From Eubacterium sp. (GTDB lineage: Bacteria > Bacillota > Clostridia > Lachnospirales > Lachnospiraceae): 55,073 nucleotides of DNA. The position numbers and the translations under genes are program-made. Each line of letters opens with the position of its first letter. Position 1 is the first letter of the stretch. Below, in pieces: positions 35,101 through 42,705 of the stretch. The notes beneath the pieces were generated by a model. It ran no database searches. It was not told where the DNA came from and was given only the letters and a program-made list of their open reading frames with translations. The stretch is taken from positions 1 to 55,073 of the forward strand of contig JAAVZE010000074.1 of the NCBI GenBank assembly GCA_022791495.1, in the 5' to 3' direction.

Positions 35101-35338
35101 GCTGATGGATCTGTTACTGGAACACGAGATTGATCTGGTGATTGATATTCCCAAGCAGGGAGAACATTCCCACGATGGTTTTCTGATCCGGCGGACTTCC
35201 ATCGAGACAGGTGTCACCTGCCTCACCTCCCTGGATACGGCGAATGCCCTGTTGACCTCTCTGGAAAATGTGGATAAGACCCAGATGTCGCTGATCGATA
35301 TTGCGGCCATTGAGGGGCGTCAGGGTACAGCACACTAG
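32120..35338 (+). CDS. carB: Carbamoyl-phosphate synthase, large subunit
   Basis: 1072 residues, normal length, one base after the carA stop. Two homologous ATP-grasp halves are clear: [20 protein letters not shown] with [19 protein letters not shown], and [20 protein letters not shown] with [16 protein letters not shown]. The first makes carboxyphosphate and the second phosphorylates carbamate. The C-terminal ~140 residues form the MGS-like allosteric domain (usual effectors UMP and ornithine). The stop codon overlaps that of the convergent trkA/ktrA gene in CTAG (35335-35338), and no terminator separates them. Confidence 0.97.
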   Translation: [1072 protein letters not shown]

Positions 35339-35988
35339 TTAGTTTTTGCCGACAGCTTAAAAACATCGGAGGATTTTCCGATCACAACGATATGGTCATC
35401 CTTCTGGAAGGTATAATCCCCTTTGGGCATGGGATCGATGGACTGTCCGTTCTTGATGGCAATGATATTGACATTGTATTCCTGGCGGACGTTGATATCA
35501 ATGATGGTTTTGCCGATCCAGTCCGGGATGATCGGAATTTCAAAAATCGAACAATCTGAGGTCAGTTCGATGTAATCGAATATATTTGTGGCATTGTAGC
35601 GGACCGCAAGTTTTTCAGCAATTTCTTTTTCCGGATAAAACACTTCGTCAGCCCCTATTTTTTTCAAAAATTCGGCCTGGCGGAGCCGTTTTGCCTTTGA
35701 AACCACAAAGGTGGCTCCCAGTTCTTTCAAAATAGAGGTGATCTCCAGGGAGGCATAAAAATCTTCTCCGATGGCTACAAAACAGTAGTCAAAATTGTTC
35801 ACCCCGATGCTTTTCAGAACAGCGGGATTGGTGCAGTCCCCGGCGATAGCATCGCCAAATATGGTGGAGAGTTCCTGGATCTTTTCCTCGTCTTTGTCTA
35901 TGATCATGACATCATTTCCTAACTCCTGCATTTTTGCAGCGAGGCAGCGGCCCAGCATCCCCATTCCAATGACTAGTATTGATTTCAT
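35335..35988 (-). CDS. Potassium-uptake RCK subunit (KtrA/TrkA type)
   Basis: 217 residues from the ATG at 35988 (AAGGAAA upstream on the minus strand); a longer open frame is spurious. The RCK_N Rossmann domain starts ILVIGMGMLGRCLA with acidic D at the end of strand 2 (VMIIDKDEEK), and GDCTNP and AIGEDFYASLE follow. An RCK_C domain occupies ~135-217. It gates the membrane subunit encoded upstream in response to nucleotides (ATP/ADP, NADH or cyclic-di-AMP in relatives). The glycine motif is GMGMLG where GLGRFG is commoner. Confidence 0.92.
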   Translation of the reverse strand: MKSILVIGMGMLGRCLAAKMQELGNDVMIIDKDEEKIQELSTIFGDAIAGDCTNPAVLKSIGVNNFDYCFVAIGEDFYASLEITSILKELGATFVVSKAKRLRQAEFLKKIGADEVFYPEKEIAEKLAVRYNATNIFDYIELTSDCSIFEIPIIPDWIGKTIIDINVRQEYNVNIIAIKNGQSIDPMPKGDYTFQKDDHIVVIGKSSDVFKLSAKTN

Positions 35989-36055
35989 TTTGATTTCCTT
36001 TCTTTTTGGATATATTATATATTCTGTTTGATTCATTTTGAAGTCATCCATTGAA

Positions 36056-37402
36056 TCAGCCGATGAGAATTTTTTCTTTCGGTCGTTTGAGTGGAGGCTT
36101 TTTATCACATTCTCCAAACACCAGCATCAATGTAAAACCGCCGATGCGCCCGCTGTACATAAGAAGGATCAGTATGATGTGGGACAGGGCGCTCAGGGTA
36201 GGTGTGATTCCCATGGTGACACCGACAGTACAGGTGGCGGAGATCACTTCAAACTGGACGACAGAAAGATCCATGCCCTCTATATGGCAGATCAGCATAG
36301 CTCCCAGGATCACATAGGCGAGATATACGATTACGATTACAGCAGCCTGCTTGACCAGATCCTTCCCCAGTCGTTTCTTGAATATTGTACTGTCGGAATA
36401 TCCACGGGACATGGTGACCATGGAGATAAATATGACTGCCAGGGTAGTGGTTTTGATACCCCCGGCTGTGGAACCAGGACTTCCTCCGATCATCATAAGG
36501 GCATTGGAGAGAAGAACGGAAGAAGGGGACATCTGGCTGTAATCAATGGTATTGAATCCTGCCGTGCGCATGGTGGTGGAGGCAAAAAAAGATTTGATGA
36601 TCCGTTCCGGAATGCCGTCGCCTTTCATGGTATAGCCGGACTCGAAGAAAAAATAGCCAGCCGTTCCCAGTATCAGTAGAATTCCTGTGGTGATCAGGAT
36701 CAATTTGGCATGGAGGGAGTATCTGGTAAAATGAAGCCTGTTTTTTAACACATCCTCCCATACTAAAAATCCGATGCCTCCGATAATGATCAGCAGGGCA
36801 AGTGTCATACCCACCAGCCAGTCGTCCTGATAGGCGGTAAAAGAAGAATAGGGTTCGTATTTTCCCATCAGGTCAAAGCCGGCGTTACAGAAGGCGGACA
36901 CCGAGTGGAACACGGCATAATACAGTCCCTGTCCCCAGCCCATCCGCGGGACGAACCGGATGGCGAGAAAAAGAGCTCCGATTCCTTCTAAGATGGCAGT
37001 ACCGGCGAGGATCCGCTTGACGAGACGGACCATGCCGCCCACCTGGACATTTCCTGCCGCCTGCATCAGAAGCATGCGTTCCTGCATATTTAACTTTTTC
37101 TTCATCATAATGAAGATCATGGAAATAATGGTCATAAGTCCGATGCCGCCGATCTGGATCATAGTCAGTATGACCAGCTGGCCAAAGATGGACCAGTTCG
37201 TATAAGTGTCAGCGATGATCAGTCCCGTCACACAGGTTGCACTTGTGGAAGTAAACAGTGCATCCAGAGGAGTGGGCCACTGCCCGCTCCGGGAAGATAC
37301 CGGAAGACATAATAAGAGAGTTCCCGTCAAAATAACAAGAATAAAGCTTATGGCGATAATCCGGGTAGGGCTGATCTTATGCATCCACTGATTTAGTAAC
37401 AT
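36056..37402 (-). CDS. Potassium-uptake membrane subunit (KtrB/TrkH type)
   Basis: 448 residues from the ATG at 37402, with AGGAGG upstream; the frame is open further but without support. Eight or more membrane segments in four M-P-M repeats. The four selectivity-filter loops with their glycines are TSATCVTGL, SAFCNAGFD, TMRTAGFN and SATCTVGVT. The size and C-terminus are typical of KtrB. It works with the RCK protein 67 bp downstream to import K+ with Na+ or H+ coupling. Confidence 0.93.
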   Translation of the reverse strand: MLLNQWMHKISPTRIIAISFILVILTGTLLLCLPVSSRSGQWPTPLDALFTSTSATCVTGLIIADTYTNWSIFGQLVILTMIQIGGIGLMTIISMIFIMMKKKLNMQERMLLMQAAGNVQVGGMVRLVKRILAGTAILEGIGALFLAIRFVPRMGWGQGLYYAVFHSVSAFCNAGFDLMGKYEPYSSFTAYQDDWLVGMTLALLIIIGGIGFLVWEDVLKNRLHFTRYSLHAKLILITTGILLILGTAGYFFFESGYTMKGDGIPERIIKSFFASTTMRTAGFNTIDYSQMSPSSVLLSNALMMIGGSPGSTAGGIKTTTLAVIFISMVTMSRGYSDSTIFKKRLGKDLVKQAAVIVIVYLAYVILGAMLICHIEGMDLSVVQFEVISATCTVGVTMGITPTLSALSHIILILLMYSGRIGGFTLMLVFGECDKKPPLKRPKEKILIG

Positions 37403-37462
37403 GATGTGACCTCCTATATGTTTTTGGCTTTTTGCCCCTGGCTGCAGCCGATATGATGATAC

Positions 37463-37501
37463 CACGAATTTCTCCGCACTAATGTGCTCCCGATTATTAT
37501 A
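37463..37501 (-). promoter_or_regulatory. Potassium-uptake promoter -10 and leader repeat
   Basis: On the minus strand TATAAT (complement of 37496-37501) has only a weak -35 17 bp before it. The transcript would begin inside a short repeat (37463-37493, ending AATTCGTGG on the minus strand) with a close relative in the pyrB leader (54052-54084). GGCTGCAGCC follows at 37440-37449. No cyclic-di-AMP riboswitch was recognised. 37502-37605 between this and the rpsO promoter shows nothing. Confidence 0.45.
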
Positions 37502-37605
37502 CACCTTTTGCAGAATTATTGCACCCAAAATGAGAAAGGAAGCAAATGTAATTTGCAATGACGTGTCAGAGATCCGGGTAATTTGGAAAATTAAGAGAAA
37601 AAAAC

Positions 37606-37634
37606 TTTACAGATCTGAGGATATGTGGTAAGAT
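37606..37634 (+). promoter_or_regulatory. rpsO promoter
   Basis: TTTACA (37606-37611), 17-bp spacer, TAAGAT (37629-37634), in the divergent region with the potassium-uptake genes. Confidence 0.55.
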
Positions 37635-37650
37635 AATCGAGTTGAATCAA

Positions 37651-37696
37651 CCAATACTCAGAATCAGGACAACTCCGACCGGTTCTTGGTAATTGG
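37651..37696 (+). promoter_or_regulatory. Candidate S15 autoregulatory leader structure
   Basis: The stem 37660-37668 with 37679-37686 (one bulge, 10-nt loop) is enclosed by CCAAT (37651-37655) with ATTGG (37692-37696), just before the rpsO ribosome site. S15 represses its own mRNA in many bacteria with differing RNA folds. This is only a structural suggestion. Confidence 0.35.
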
Positions 37697-37724
37697 CATT
37701 TCAGAAATATGGAGGTATGTTAAC

Positions 37725-37991
37725 ATGATGACAACAGAGAAAAAAGCAGAGATCATTAAAGAGTTTGGAAGAACACCAAACGACACAGGTTCACCAGAGG
37801 TTCAGGTGGCTCTTCTGACAGAGCGGATCAATACGCTGACAGAACATTTGAAGGAGAACAAGAAAGACCATCACTCAAGAAGAGGTCTTTTGAAAATGGT
37901 AGGTAAGAGACGCGGTCTTCTGGATTATCTCAAAAAAACAGATCTGGAGGGGTATCGTGCCCTGATCGCAAGACTTGGTCTGAGAAAGTAA
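37725..37991 (+). CDS. rpsO: 30S ribosomal protein S15
   Basis: 88 residues from the ATG at 37725 (GGAGG at 37711-37715; an adjacent ATG at 37728 is equally possible). The family blocks [42 protein letters not shown] and KRRGLLDYL are complete. S15 binds 16S rRNA early in 30S assembly. It precedes pnp with a Nudix gene between, a variation of the widespread rpsO-pnp order. Confidence 0.98.
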   Translation: MMTTEKKAEIIKEFGRTPNDTGSPEVQVALLTERINTLTEHLKENKKDHHSRRGLLKMVGKRRGLLDYLKKTDLEGYRALIARLGLRK

Positions 37992-38017
37992 GAATTGTTT
38001 GCTCGGCAGAGCAGTAG

Positions 38018-38067
38018 AAAATGATAGGTGTGGCCAATGGATTCTATAGCTGCAACTATCATTTTTG
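38018..38067 (+). terminator. Terminator after rpsO
   Basis: AAATGATAG (38018-38026) pairs with CTATCATTT (near 38056-38064), followed by T-rich sequence; inner pairs extend the stem. Confidence 0.75.
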
Positions 38068-38084
38068 TCTATTTACTGTGAAAG

Positions 38085-38285
38085 TTCCGGACAGCGACCA
38101 TGTGGATGAGCGTGTTTACACGCACAGCCATATGGTCATTGGACGGGCAGGACGGTATGAGTACGCAGGGCGACAGCACGAAAGTACGAATGCCGGCAGC
38201 GATTGCGGGAGTGCAGTATGCACGAAGCAATCGACTTTTATAACGATGGTGCCGCCGAAGGCGGTATGTCGGGTTTATTGTAAAA
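38085..38285. repeat. Intergenic repeat cluster with GAA-loop hairpins
   Basis: Contains GCGTGT-TT-ACACGC near 38109, two AGTACG words (38160 and 38186 region) matching the argC-argJ spacer, and CCGCC-GAA-GGCGG near 38254-38266. A relative of the last hairpin lies between the two ATP-grasp genes (46064-46090). No coding content is credible. Confidence 0.5.
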
Positions 38286-38301
38286 GTGACGGAGGTGGCC
38301 T

Positions 38302-38766
38302 ATGAAAAGAGATAGAAGTCAGTCCATGGTGATTCGGGGAGACCGGATTCTTCTCGTAGAGCATGAATTGTTTGGACGGGATTTTTATAATCTTCCCGGT
38401 GGAGGAATTGAAGAAGGAGAGACGCCGGAACAGGCGGCGCTGCGGGAACTTGCAGAGGAGTGCAATGTACAGGGAAGGATCCTGAGACCGCTGACCATCG
38501 AGTATAAACCGGATCTCGAAAGCCGGGTCTATACGTTTCTGGTAGAGATTCCGGAAGAGGCAGCAGCAGTGAAGGGACTGGATCCGGAACTTTCCCCGGA
38601 GGAACAGTCCATCGTAGCAGTCAAATGGATGCGTCTGGATGAGATTGCAGAGAGAGACCGGGCATATCTGTTTGGCGCAGGATTGATGCGGGTGCCGTTC
38701 TTCCATGATGAAGTTCTGCTGTGGGACGGGGAGGATATCAGTTATCCGGCGAAAAAGATGGTGTGA
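38302..38766 (+). CDS. Nudix hydrolase
   Basis: 154 residues; GGAGG precedes the ATG. The Nudix box GGGIEEGETPEQAALRELAEEC (residues ~33-54) is intact, with the metal-binding RELAEE glutamates. Nudix enzymes hydrolyse nucleoside diphosphates linked to another group, such as oxidised nucleotides, ADP-ribose or mRNA caps; the substrate cannot be read from sequence. It lies between rpsO and pnp, but each neighbour has its own signals, so co-regulation is uncertain. Confidence 0.92.
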   Translation: MKRDRSQSMVIRGDRILLVEHELFGRDFYNLPGGGIEEGETPEQAALRELAEECNVQGRILRPLTIEYKPDLESRVYTFLVEIPEEAAAVKGLDPELSPEEQSIVAVKWMRLDEIAERDRAYLFGAGLMRVPFFHDEVLLWDGEDISYPAKKMV

Positions 38767-38809
38767 TGGCAAAGTTTCAGGGCCTCATAAGCGTAATATT
38801 AAAAAAATG

Positions 38810-38838
38810 TTTCCTTTACGAAGATATTATGTTATACT
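38810..38838 (+). promoter_or_regulatory. pnp promoter
   Basis: TTTCCT (38810-38815), 17-bp spacer, TATACT (38833-38838). Predicted transcripts begin about 20 nt before the long leader hairpin. Confidence 0.5.
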
Positions 38839-38863
38839 TAATATGTATGTGTAAAAAAATATA

Positions 38864-38940
38864 GAGATTTGTCCGAGACTTCTGAAAAGTGCATTATCTG
38901 AGAGGACGGATAATGTGTTTTTCAGTTGTTTCGGAATCTC
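38864..38940 (+). promoter_or_regulatory. Long leader stem-loop of pnp
   Basis: 38864-38898 folds back on 38909-38940 with few mismatches (outer GAGATT/AATCTC, inner CTGAAAAGTGCATTATC with GATAATGTGTTTTTCAG). No T-run follows, and the ribosome site lies 18 nt later. It resembles the double-stranded leader through which E. coli pnp is autoregulated by RNase III and PNPase. Confidence 0.6.
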
Positions 38941-38972
38941 TAGTTTAAATAAGAATGTAAGGAGAAAAAAAT

Positions 38973-41069
38973 ATGTACAAGACATTTTCAATGGAGCTTG
39001 GGGGAAGAACTCTTTCTGTGGATATTGGAAGAGTAGCTGCCCAGGCGAATGGTGCGGCATTTATGCATTATGGAAATACCGTTGTTTTATCAACGGCGAC
39101 AGCATCGGAAAAACCGAGAGAGGGGATTGATTTTTTCCCGCTCAGCGTGGAATATAATGAGAAGATGTATTCTGTGGGAAAGATTCCCGGCGGATTTACA
39201 AGACGGGAGGGAAAACCTTCCGACAACGCGATTTTGACCTGCCGTGTGATCGACCGTCCGATGCGGCCGCTGTTTCCGAAGGATTACCGGAATGATGTAA
39301 CCCTTGAAAATCTGGTGATGTGTGTGGATCAGGACTGCAGTCCGGAGCTCACAGCGATGCTTGGTTCCGCTCTTGCCACATGTATTTCCGATATTCCTTT
39401 TGACGGGCCGACAGCAGCGACACAGATTGGTTTGGTGGACGGCGAGCTGGTGATAAATCCGACTTCGGAGCAGAGACAGGTTTCTGATCTTGCCCTTACT
39501 GTGGCATCCACGAGAGAAAAGGTGATCATGATCGAGGCAGGTGCCAATGAAGTGCCAGAGGACCTTATGATCGAAGCAATCTATAAGGCTCACGAAGTAA
39601 ATGGGCAGATTATCGAATTCTTTGATAAGATTGTTGCTGAGTGCGGAAAAGAAAAACACGAGTATGAGCATTTTGACATACCAGAGGATATGTATGAGGA
39701 TATGGTTTCCTTTGTTACTCCAGAGGCGATGGAAGAGGCTGTGTTTACGGATGTAAAACAGGTTCGTGAGGAAAATATACGCAAGATCAAGGATCAGCTG
39801 GAGGAGCGTTATGAAGAAGCGCATCCGGAGTGGATGGAACTGATTGATGAGGCTGTATATAAATTCCAGAAGAAGACCGTCCGCAAGATGATCCTTAAGG
39901 ACCACAAACGTCCGGATGGCCGCGAGGTGACGCAGATCCGTCCTCTGGCGGCAGAGATCGATGTACTTCCTACTGTTCATGGTTCTGGATTGTTCTCCAG
40001 AGGACAGACACAGGTACTCAATGTGACGACGCTGGCGCCGTTGGTTGAAAGACAAAAGCTGGATGGACTGGACGAGCATATTACATCTAAGAGATACATT
40101 CATCATTATAATTTCCCATCCTATTCAGTAGGTGAGACAAGACCGAGCAGAGGTCCAGGACGCCGTGAGATTGGACATGGAGCGCTGGCAGAGAGAGCCC
40201 TTGTGCCGGTAATTCCTTCCGAGGAAGAATTCCCTTATACCATCCGTACGGTATCGGAGATTATGGAGTCCAATGGTTCTACTTCCCAGGGAAGTATTTG
40301 TGCCTCCACGCTGTCACTGATGGCGGCAGGTGTGCCGATCAAAGCGCCGGTAGCGGGTATTTCTGTAGGTCTGGTGACCGGAGATTCCGATGATGACTAT
40401 CTGATCCTTACGGATATCCAGGGACTGGAGGATTTCTTTGGCGATATGGACTTTAAGGTTGCTGGTACTCATAAGGGAATCACAGCCATCCAGATGGATA
40501 TTAAGATCCACGGCCTTACCCGTGAGATCGTGGAAGGTGCGATCCGTCGTACCAAAGAGGCGAGAACTTATATTCTTGATGAAGTTATGAAAAAAGCCAT
40601 TGCAGAGCCGCGCAAGGAAGTGAATGAATTTGCTCCAAAGATCAAGCAGATCATGATTGACCCGGCGAAGATCGGTGACGTGGTCGGACAGAGAGGAAAG
40701 ACCATCAATACGCTGATTGAGCGCACTGGCGTGAAGATTGATATTACCGATGACGGTGCCGTATCGGTATGTGGTACCGACAAAGCAATGATGGATGAAG
40801 CTCTCCGCCTGATTCAGATCATCGTGACAGATTTTGAGAAGGGACAAGTTTTGGAGGGAACCGTAGTAAGTATCAAAGACTTTGGTGCTTTCATCGAATT
40901 TGCTCCTGGCAAAGAAGGTATGGTTCATATTTCTAATATCTGCAGGAGAAGGATCAATCATGTAGAAGATGAACTGACACTGGGCGACAAAGTAAAAGTT
41001 GTCTGCCTTGGAAAAGATAAGATGGGCAGAATCTCTTTCAGCATGAAAGATCTCAAAGAAAATGCCTGA
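38973..41069 (+). CDS. pnp: Polyribonucleotide nucleotidyltransferase (PNPase)
   Basis: 698 residues, normal length; AAGGAG precedes the ATG. It degrades RNA 3' to 5' with phosphate. Two RNase PH domains (1-~210 and ~310-545; FSRGQTQVL, SRGPGRREIGHGALAERAL, and the acidic TDIQGLEDFFGDMDFKVAGT active-site block) flank an all-alpha domain. A KH domain (IGDVVGQRGKTINTLIERTG) and an S1 domain (GTVVSIKDFGAFIEFAPGKEGMVHIS) end the protein. It probably controls its own mRNA through the leader hairpin. Confidence 0.98.
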   Translation: MYKTFSMELGGRTLSVDIGRVAAQANGAAFMHYGNTVVLSTATASEKPREGIDFFPLSVEYNEKMYSVGKIPGGFTRREGKPSDNAILTCRVIDRPMRPLFPKDYRNDVTLENLVMCVDQDCSPELTAMLGSALATCISDIPFDGPTAATQIGLVDGELVINPTSEQRQVSDLALTVASTREKVIMIEAGANEVPEDLMIEAIYKAHEVNGQIIEFFDKIVAECGKEKHEYEHFDIPEDMYEDMVSFVTPEAMEEAVFTDVKQVREENIRKIKDQLEERYEEAHPEWMELIDEAVYKFQKKTVRKMILKDHKRPDGREVTQIRPLAAEIDVLPTVHGSGLFSRGQTQVLNVTTLAPLVERQKLDGLDEHITSKRYIHHYNFPSYSVGETRPSRGPGRREIGHGALAERALVPVIPSEEEFPYTIRTVSEIMESNGSTSQGSICASTLSLMAAGVPIKAPVAGISVGLVTGDSDDDYLILTDIQGLEDFFGDMDFKVAGTHKGITAIQMDIKIHGLTREIVEGAIRRTKEARTYILDEVMKKAIAEPRKEVNEFAPKIKQIMIDPAKIGDVVGQRGKTINTLIERTGVKIDITDDGAVSVCGTDKAMMDEALRLIQIIVTDFEKGQVLEGTVVSIKDFGAFIEFAPGKEGMVHISNICRRRINHVEDELTLGDKVKVVCLGKDKMGRISFSMKDLKENA

Positions 41070-41076
41070 TCCATTT

Positions 41077-41892
41077 ATGAAAATAGCACTTACCAGCATG
41101 GACACAGCGTGGGAGAATAAGTCTGTGAACCGGGAAAAGTGTACAGAACTGATAAAGCGGGCCTCGGAATCTGGGGCTCGCCTTATCCTTTTTCCAGAGA
41201 TGACCCTGACTGGTTTTACCATGGATGTTCAGGGGTGTGGAGAGACCGAAGGCCGGTGTCAGCACTGTCCTACGGTGGCTTTTTTTCTGGAGCAGTCAAA
41301 ACAGTATGGGATGGCAGTGGGATTTGGCTATATCCACCAGGAAAAAGAGATGGGTACGAACCATTTTGTGGTGGCTGATAAAGGAAAGATCATTGCGGAT
41401 TACACCAAAATACATCCTTTTTCCTATGGTGGAGAGGATCGTTTTTATATTTCTGGAAGCCAGCTGGTCTCGGCAGAACTGGAGGGCATCCGCATAGGGC
41501 TTTTTATCTGTTACGATCTGCGGTTTCCAGAGATCTTTCAGGCAGCCAGTGAGGATTGTGAGGTGCTGGCGGTGATCGCCAACTGGCCCAGAGAACGGAT
41601 TCATCACTGGCACTGTCTGCTTCCGGCAAGGGCTATAGAAAACCAGTCCGTAGTTTTGGGAGTGAACCGCAAAGGCTGGGGCGGTGGAATCGAGTATGTG
41701 GATTCCAGTGAGGCATATGACTGTGAAGGAAATCAGATTCCATGTCAACGGATCACCACCGGGCCAGGAGACGATTGTCTTTTGTGTGAGGTGGATGTCC
41801 GGAGACAGCGGCAGCTGCGCAGGGAATTTCCGGTAAAACAGGACCGGAGAAAAAAATGGTATCAGAGTCTGCAGCCAGGCAGCATCATCTGA
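41077..41892 (+). CDS. Carbon-nitrogen hydrolase, nitrilase superfamily (omega-amidase-like)
   Basis: 271 residues from the ATG at 41077; an ATG at 41062 lies inside the pnp stop region, and neither has a strong ribosome site. The catalytic triad is complete: E41 (LILFPEMTLTGF), K111 (DYTKIHPFSYGGED) and C145 (GLFICYDLRFPEIFQ). The pattern resembles Nit2/YafV-type omega-amidases, which hydrolyse 2-oxoglutaramate or similar amides and repair by-products of glutamine metabolism. It starts 8 bp after pnp and may be read through from it. Substrate inferred only from resemblance. Confidence 0.85.
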   Translation: MKIALTSMDTAWENKSVNREKCTELIKRASESGARLILFPEMTLTGFTMDVQGCGETEGRCQHCPTVAFFLEQSKQYGMAVGFGYIHQEKEMGTNHFVVADKGKIIADYTKIHPFSYGGEDRFYISGSQLVSAELEGIRIGLFICYDLRFPEIFQAASEDCEVLAVIANWPRERIHHWHCLLPARAIENQSVVLGVNRKGWGGGIEYVDSSEAYDCEGNQIPCQRITTGPGDDCLLCEVDVRRQRQLRREFPVKQDRRKKWYQSLQPGSII

Positions 41893-42037
41893 CTGGCCAG
41901 ACAGAGCCAGCTGGTTATGATCCCGAAAAGGACGTATAAAGATTAGAATAAATGTCACACTATGAGTAGGCCGAGGGCCATCGGCTCCGGCAGGCAAGTC
42001 TGATCTGCCTGTAATAATCAGAAAAGGTGTGTGTGAC

Positions 42038-42667
42038 ATGGGAACAGAAAATATCAAAGAATACGGACAATGCCAGCTGGGCGGGATCCAGCTGTTATCT
42101 ATCATCGGAGAAATCGAGGGACATGAGTGCGTCTCAGAAAATACAAAATCTACAAAATACGAACATCTGCTTCCTCTATTGGCGACTGCAGAGCACGACG
42201 AGGAAGTCAAGGGAATTCTATTTTTGGTCAATACCGTAGGCGGGGATGTGTCCTGCGGCCTTGCGCTGGCGGAGATGATCGCCGGTCTGAGCAAGCCGAC
42301 GGTGTCGCTGATTATTGGTGACAGCCATTCCATCGGTGTACCTCTGGCAACGGCTACCGATCATTCTTTTATTGTGCCCAGCGCGACGATGATCATACAT
42401 CCGGTACGCATGAGTGGCATGGTGATCGGGGCTCCTCAGACCTATGGACAGTTTCAGCAGATCCAGGACCGAATCATTGATTTTATTGTGCGGAACTGTG
42501 AGGCGAAAAAAGAACGGATCGAAGAGCTTATGATGAATACCTGCATGCTTTCCAAAGATCTTGGAACGGTTCTTGTGGGAAAAGAGGCGGTGGAAGAGAA
42601 GCTGGTAAACGAAGTTGGCAACCTCTCTTCTGCACTGGCTTATCTGAAAAAAGTGATTCACGCCTGA
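42038..42667 (+). CDS. ClpP-class serine protease, TepA/YmfB-like
   Basis: 209 residues from the ATG at 42038 (AAGGTG upstream). A ClpP/crotonase-fold protease: LVNTVGGDVSCGLALAEMI, nucleophile S98 in GDSHSIGVPLA and H121 in MIIHPVRMSG. It resembles B. subtilis TepA (YmfB), also encoded just before spoIIIE; the shared order supports the assignment. TepA has been proposed to degrade signal peptides or spore proteins. The 145-bp spacer before it holds small hairpins (such as CAGGCA with TGCCTG, about 41991-42011) and nothing else recognised. Confidence 0.82.
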   Translation: MGTENIKEYGQCQLGGIQLLSIIGEIEGHECVSENTKSTKYEHLLPLLATAEHDEEVKGILFLVNTVGGDVSCGLALAEMIAGLSKPTVSLIIGDSHSIGVPLATATDHSFIVPSATMIIHPVRMSGMVIGAPQTYGQFQQIQDRIIDFIVRNCEAKKERIEELMMNTCMLSKDLGTVLVGKEAVEEKLVNEVGNLSSALAYLKKVIHA

Positions 42668-42705
42668 GAAGCGGCGTTGAAAGAGAGGGAAAGGTTTGAA
42701 GAAAA

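Noticed and set aside
39090-40106. 338-codon open frame on the minus strand
   Set aside because: Lies wholly inside pnp antisense, with no ribosome site and no recognisable protein family; a shadow of biased codon use.
41296-42333. 345-codon open frame on the minus strand
   Set aside because: Antisense to the omega-amidase-like and tepA-like genes, composition unlike a protein, no start signal.
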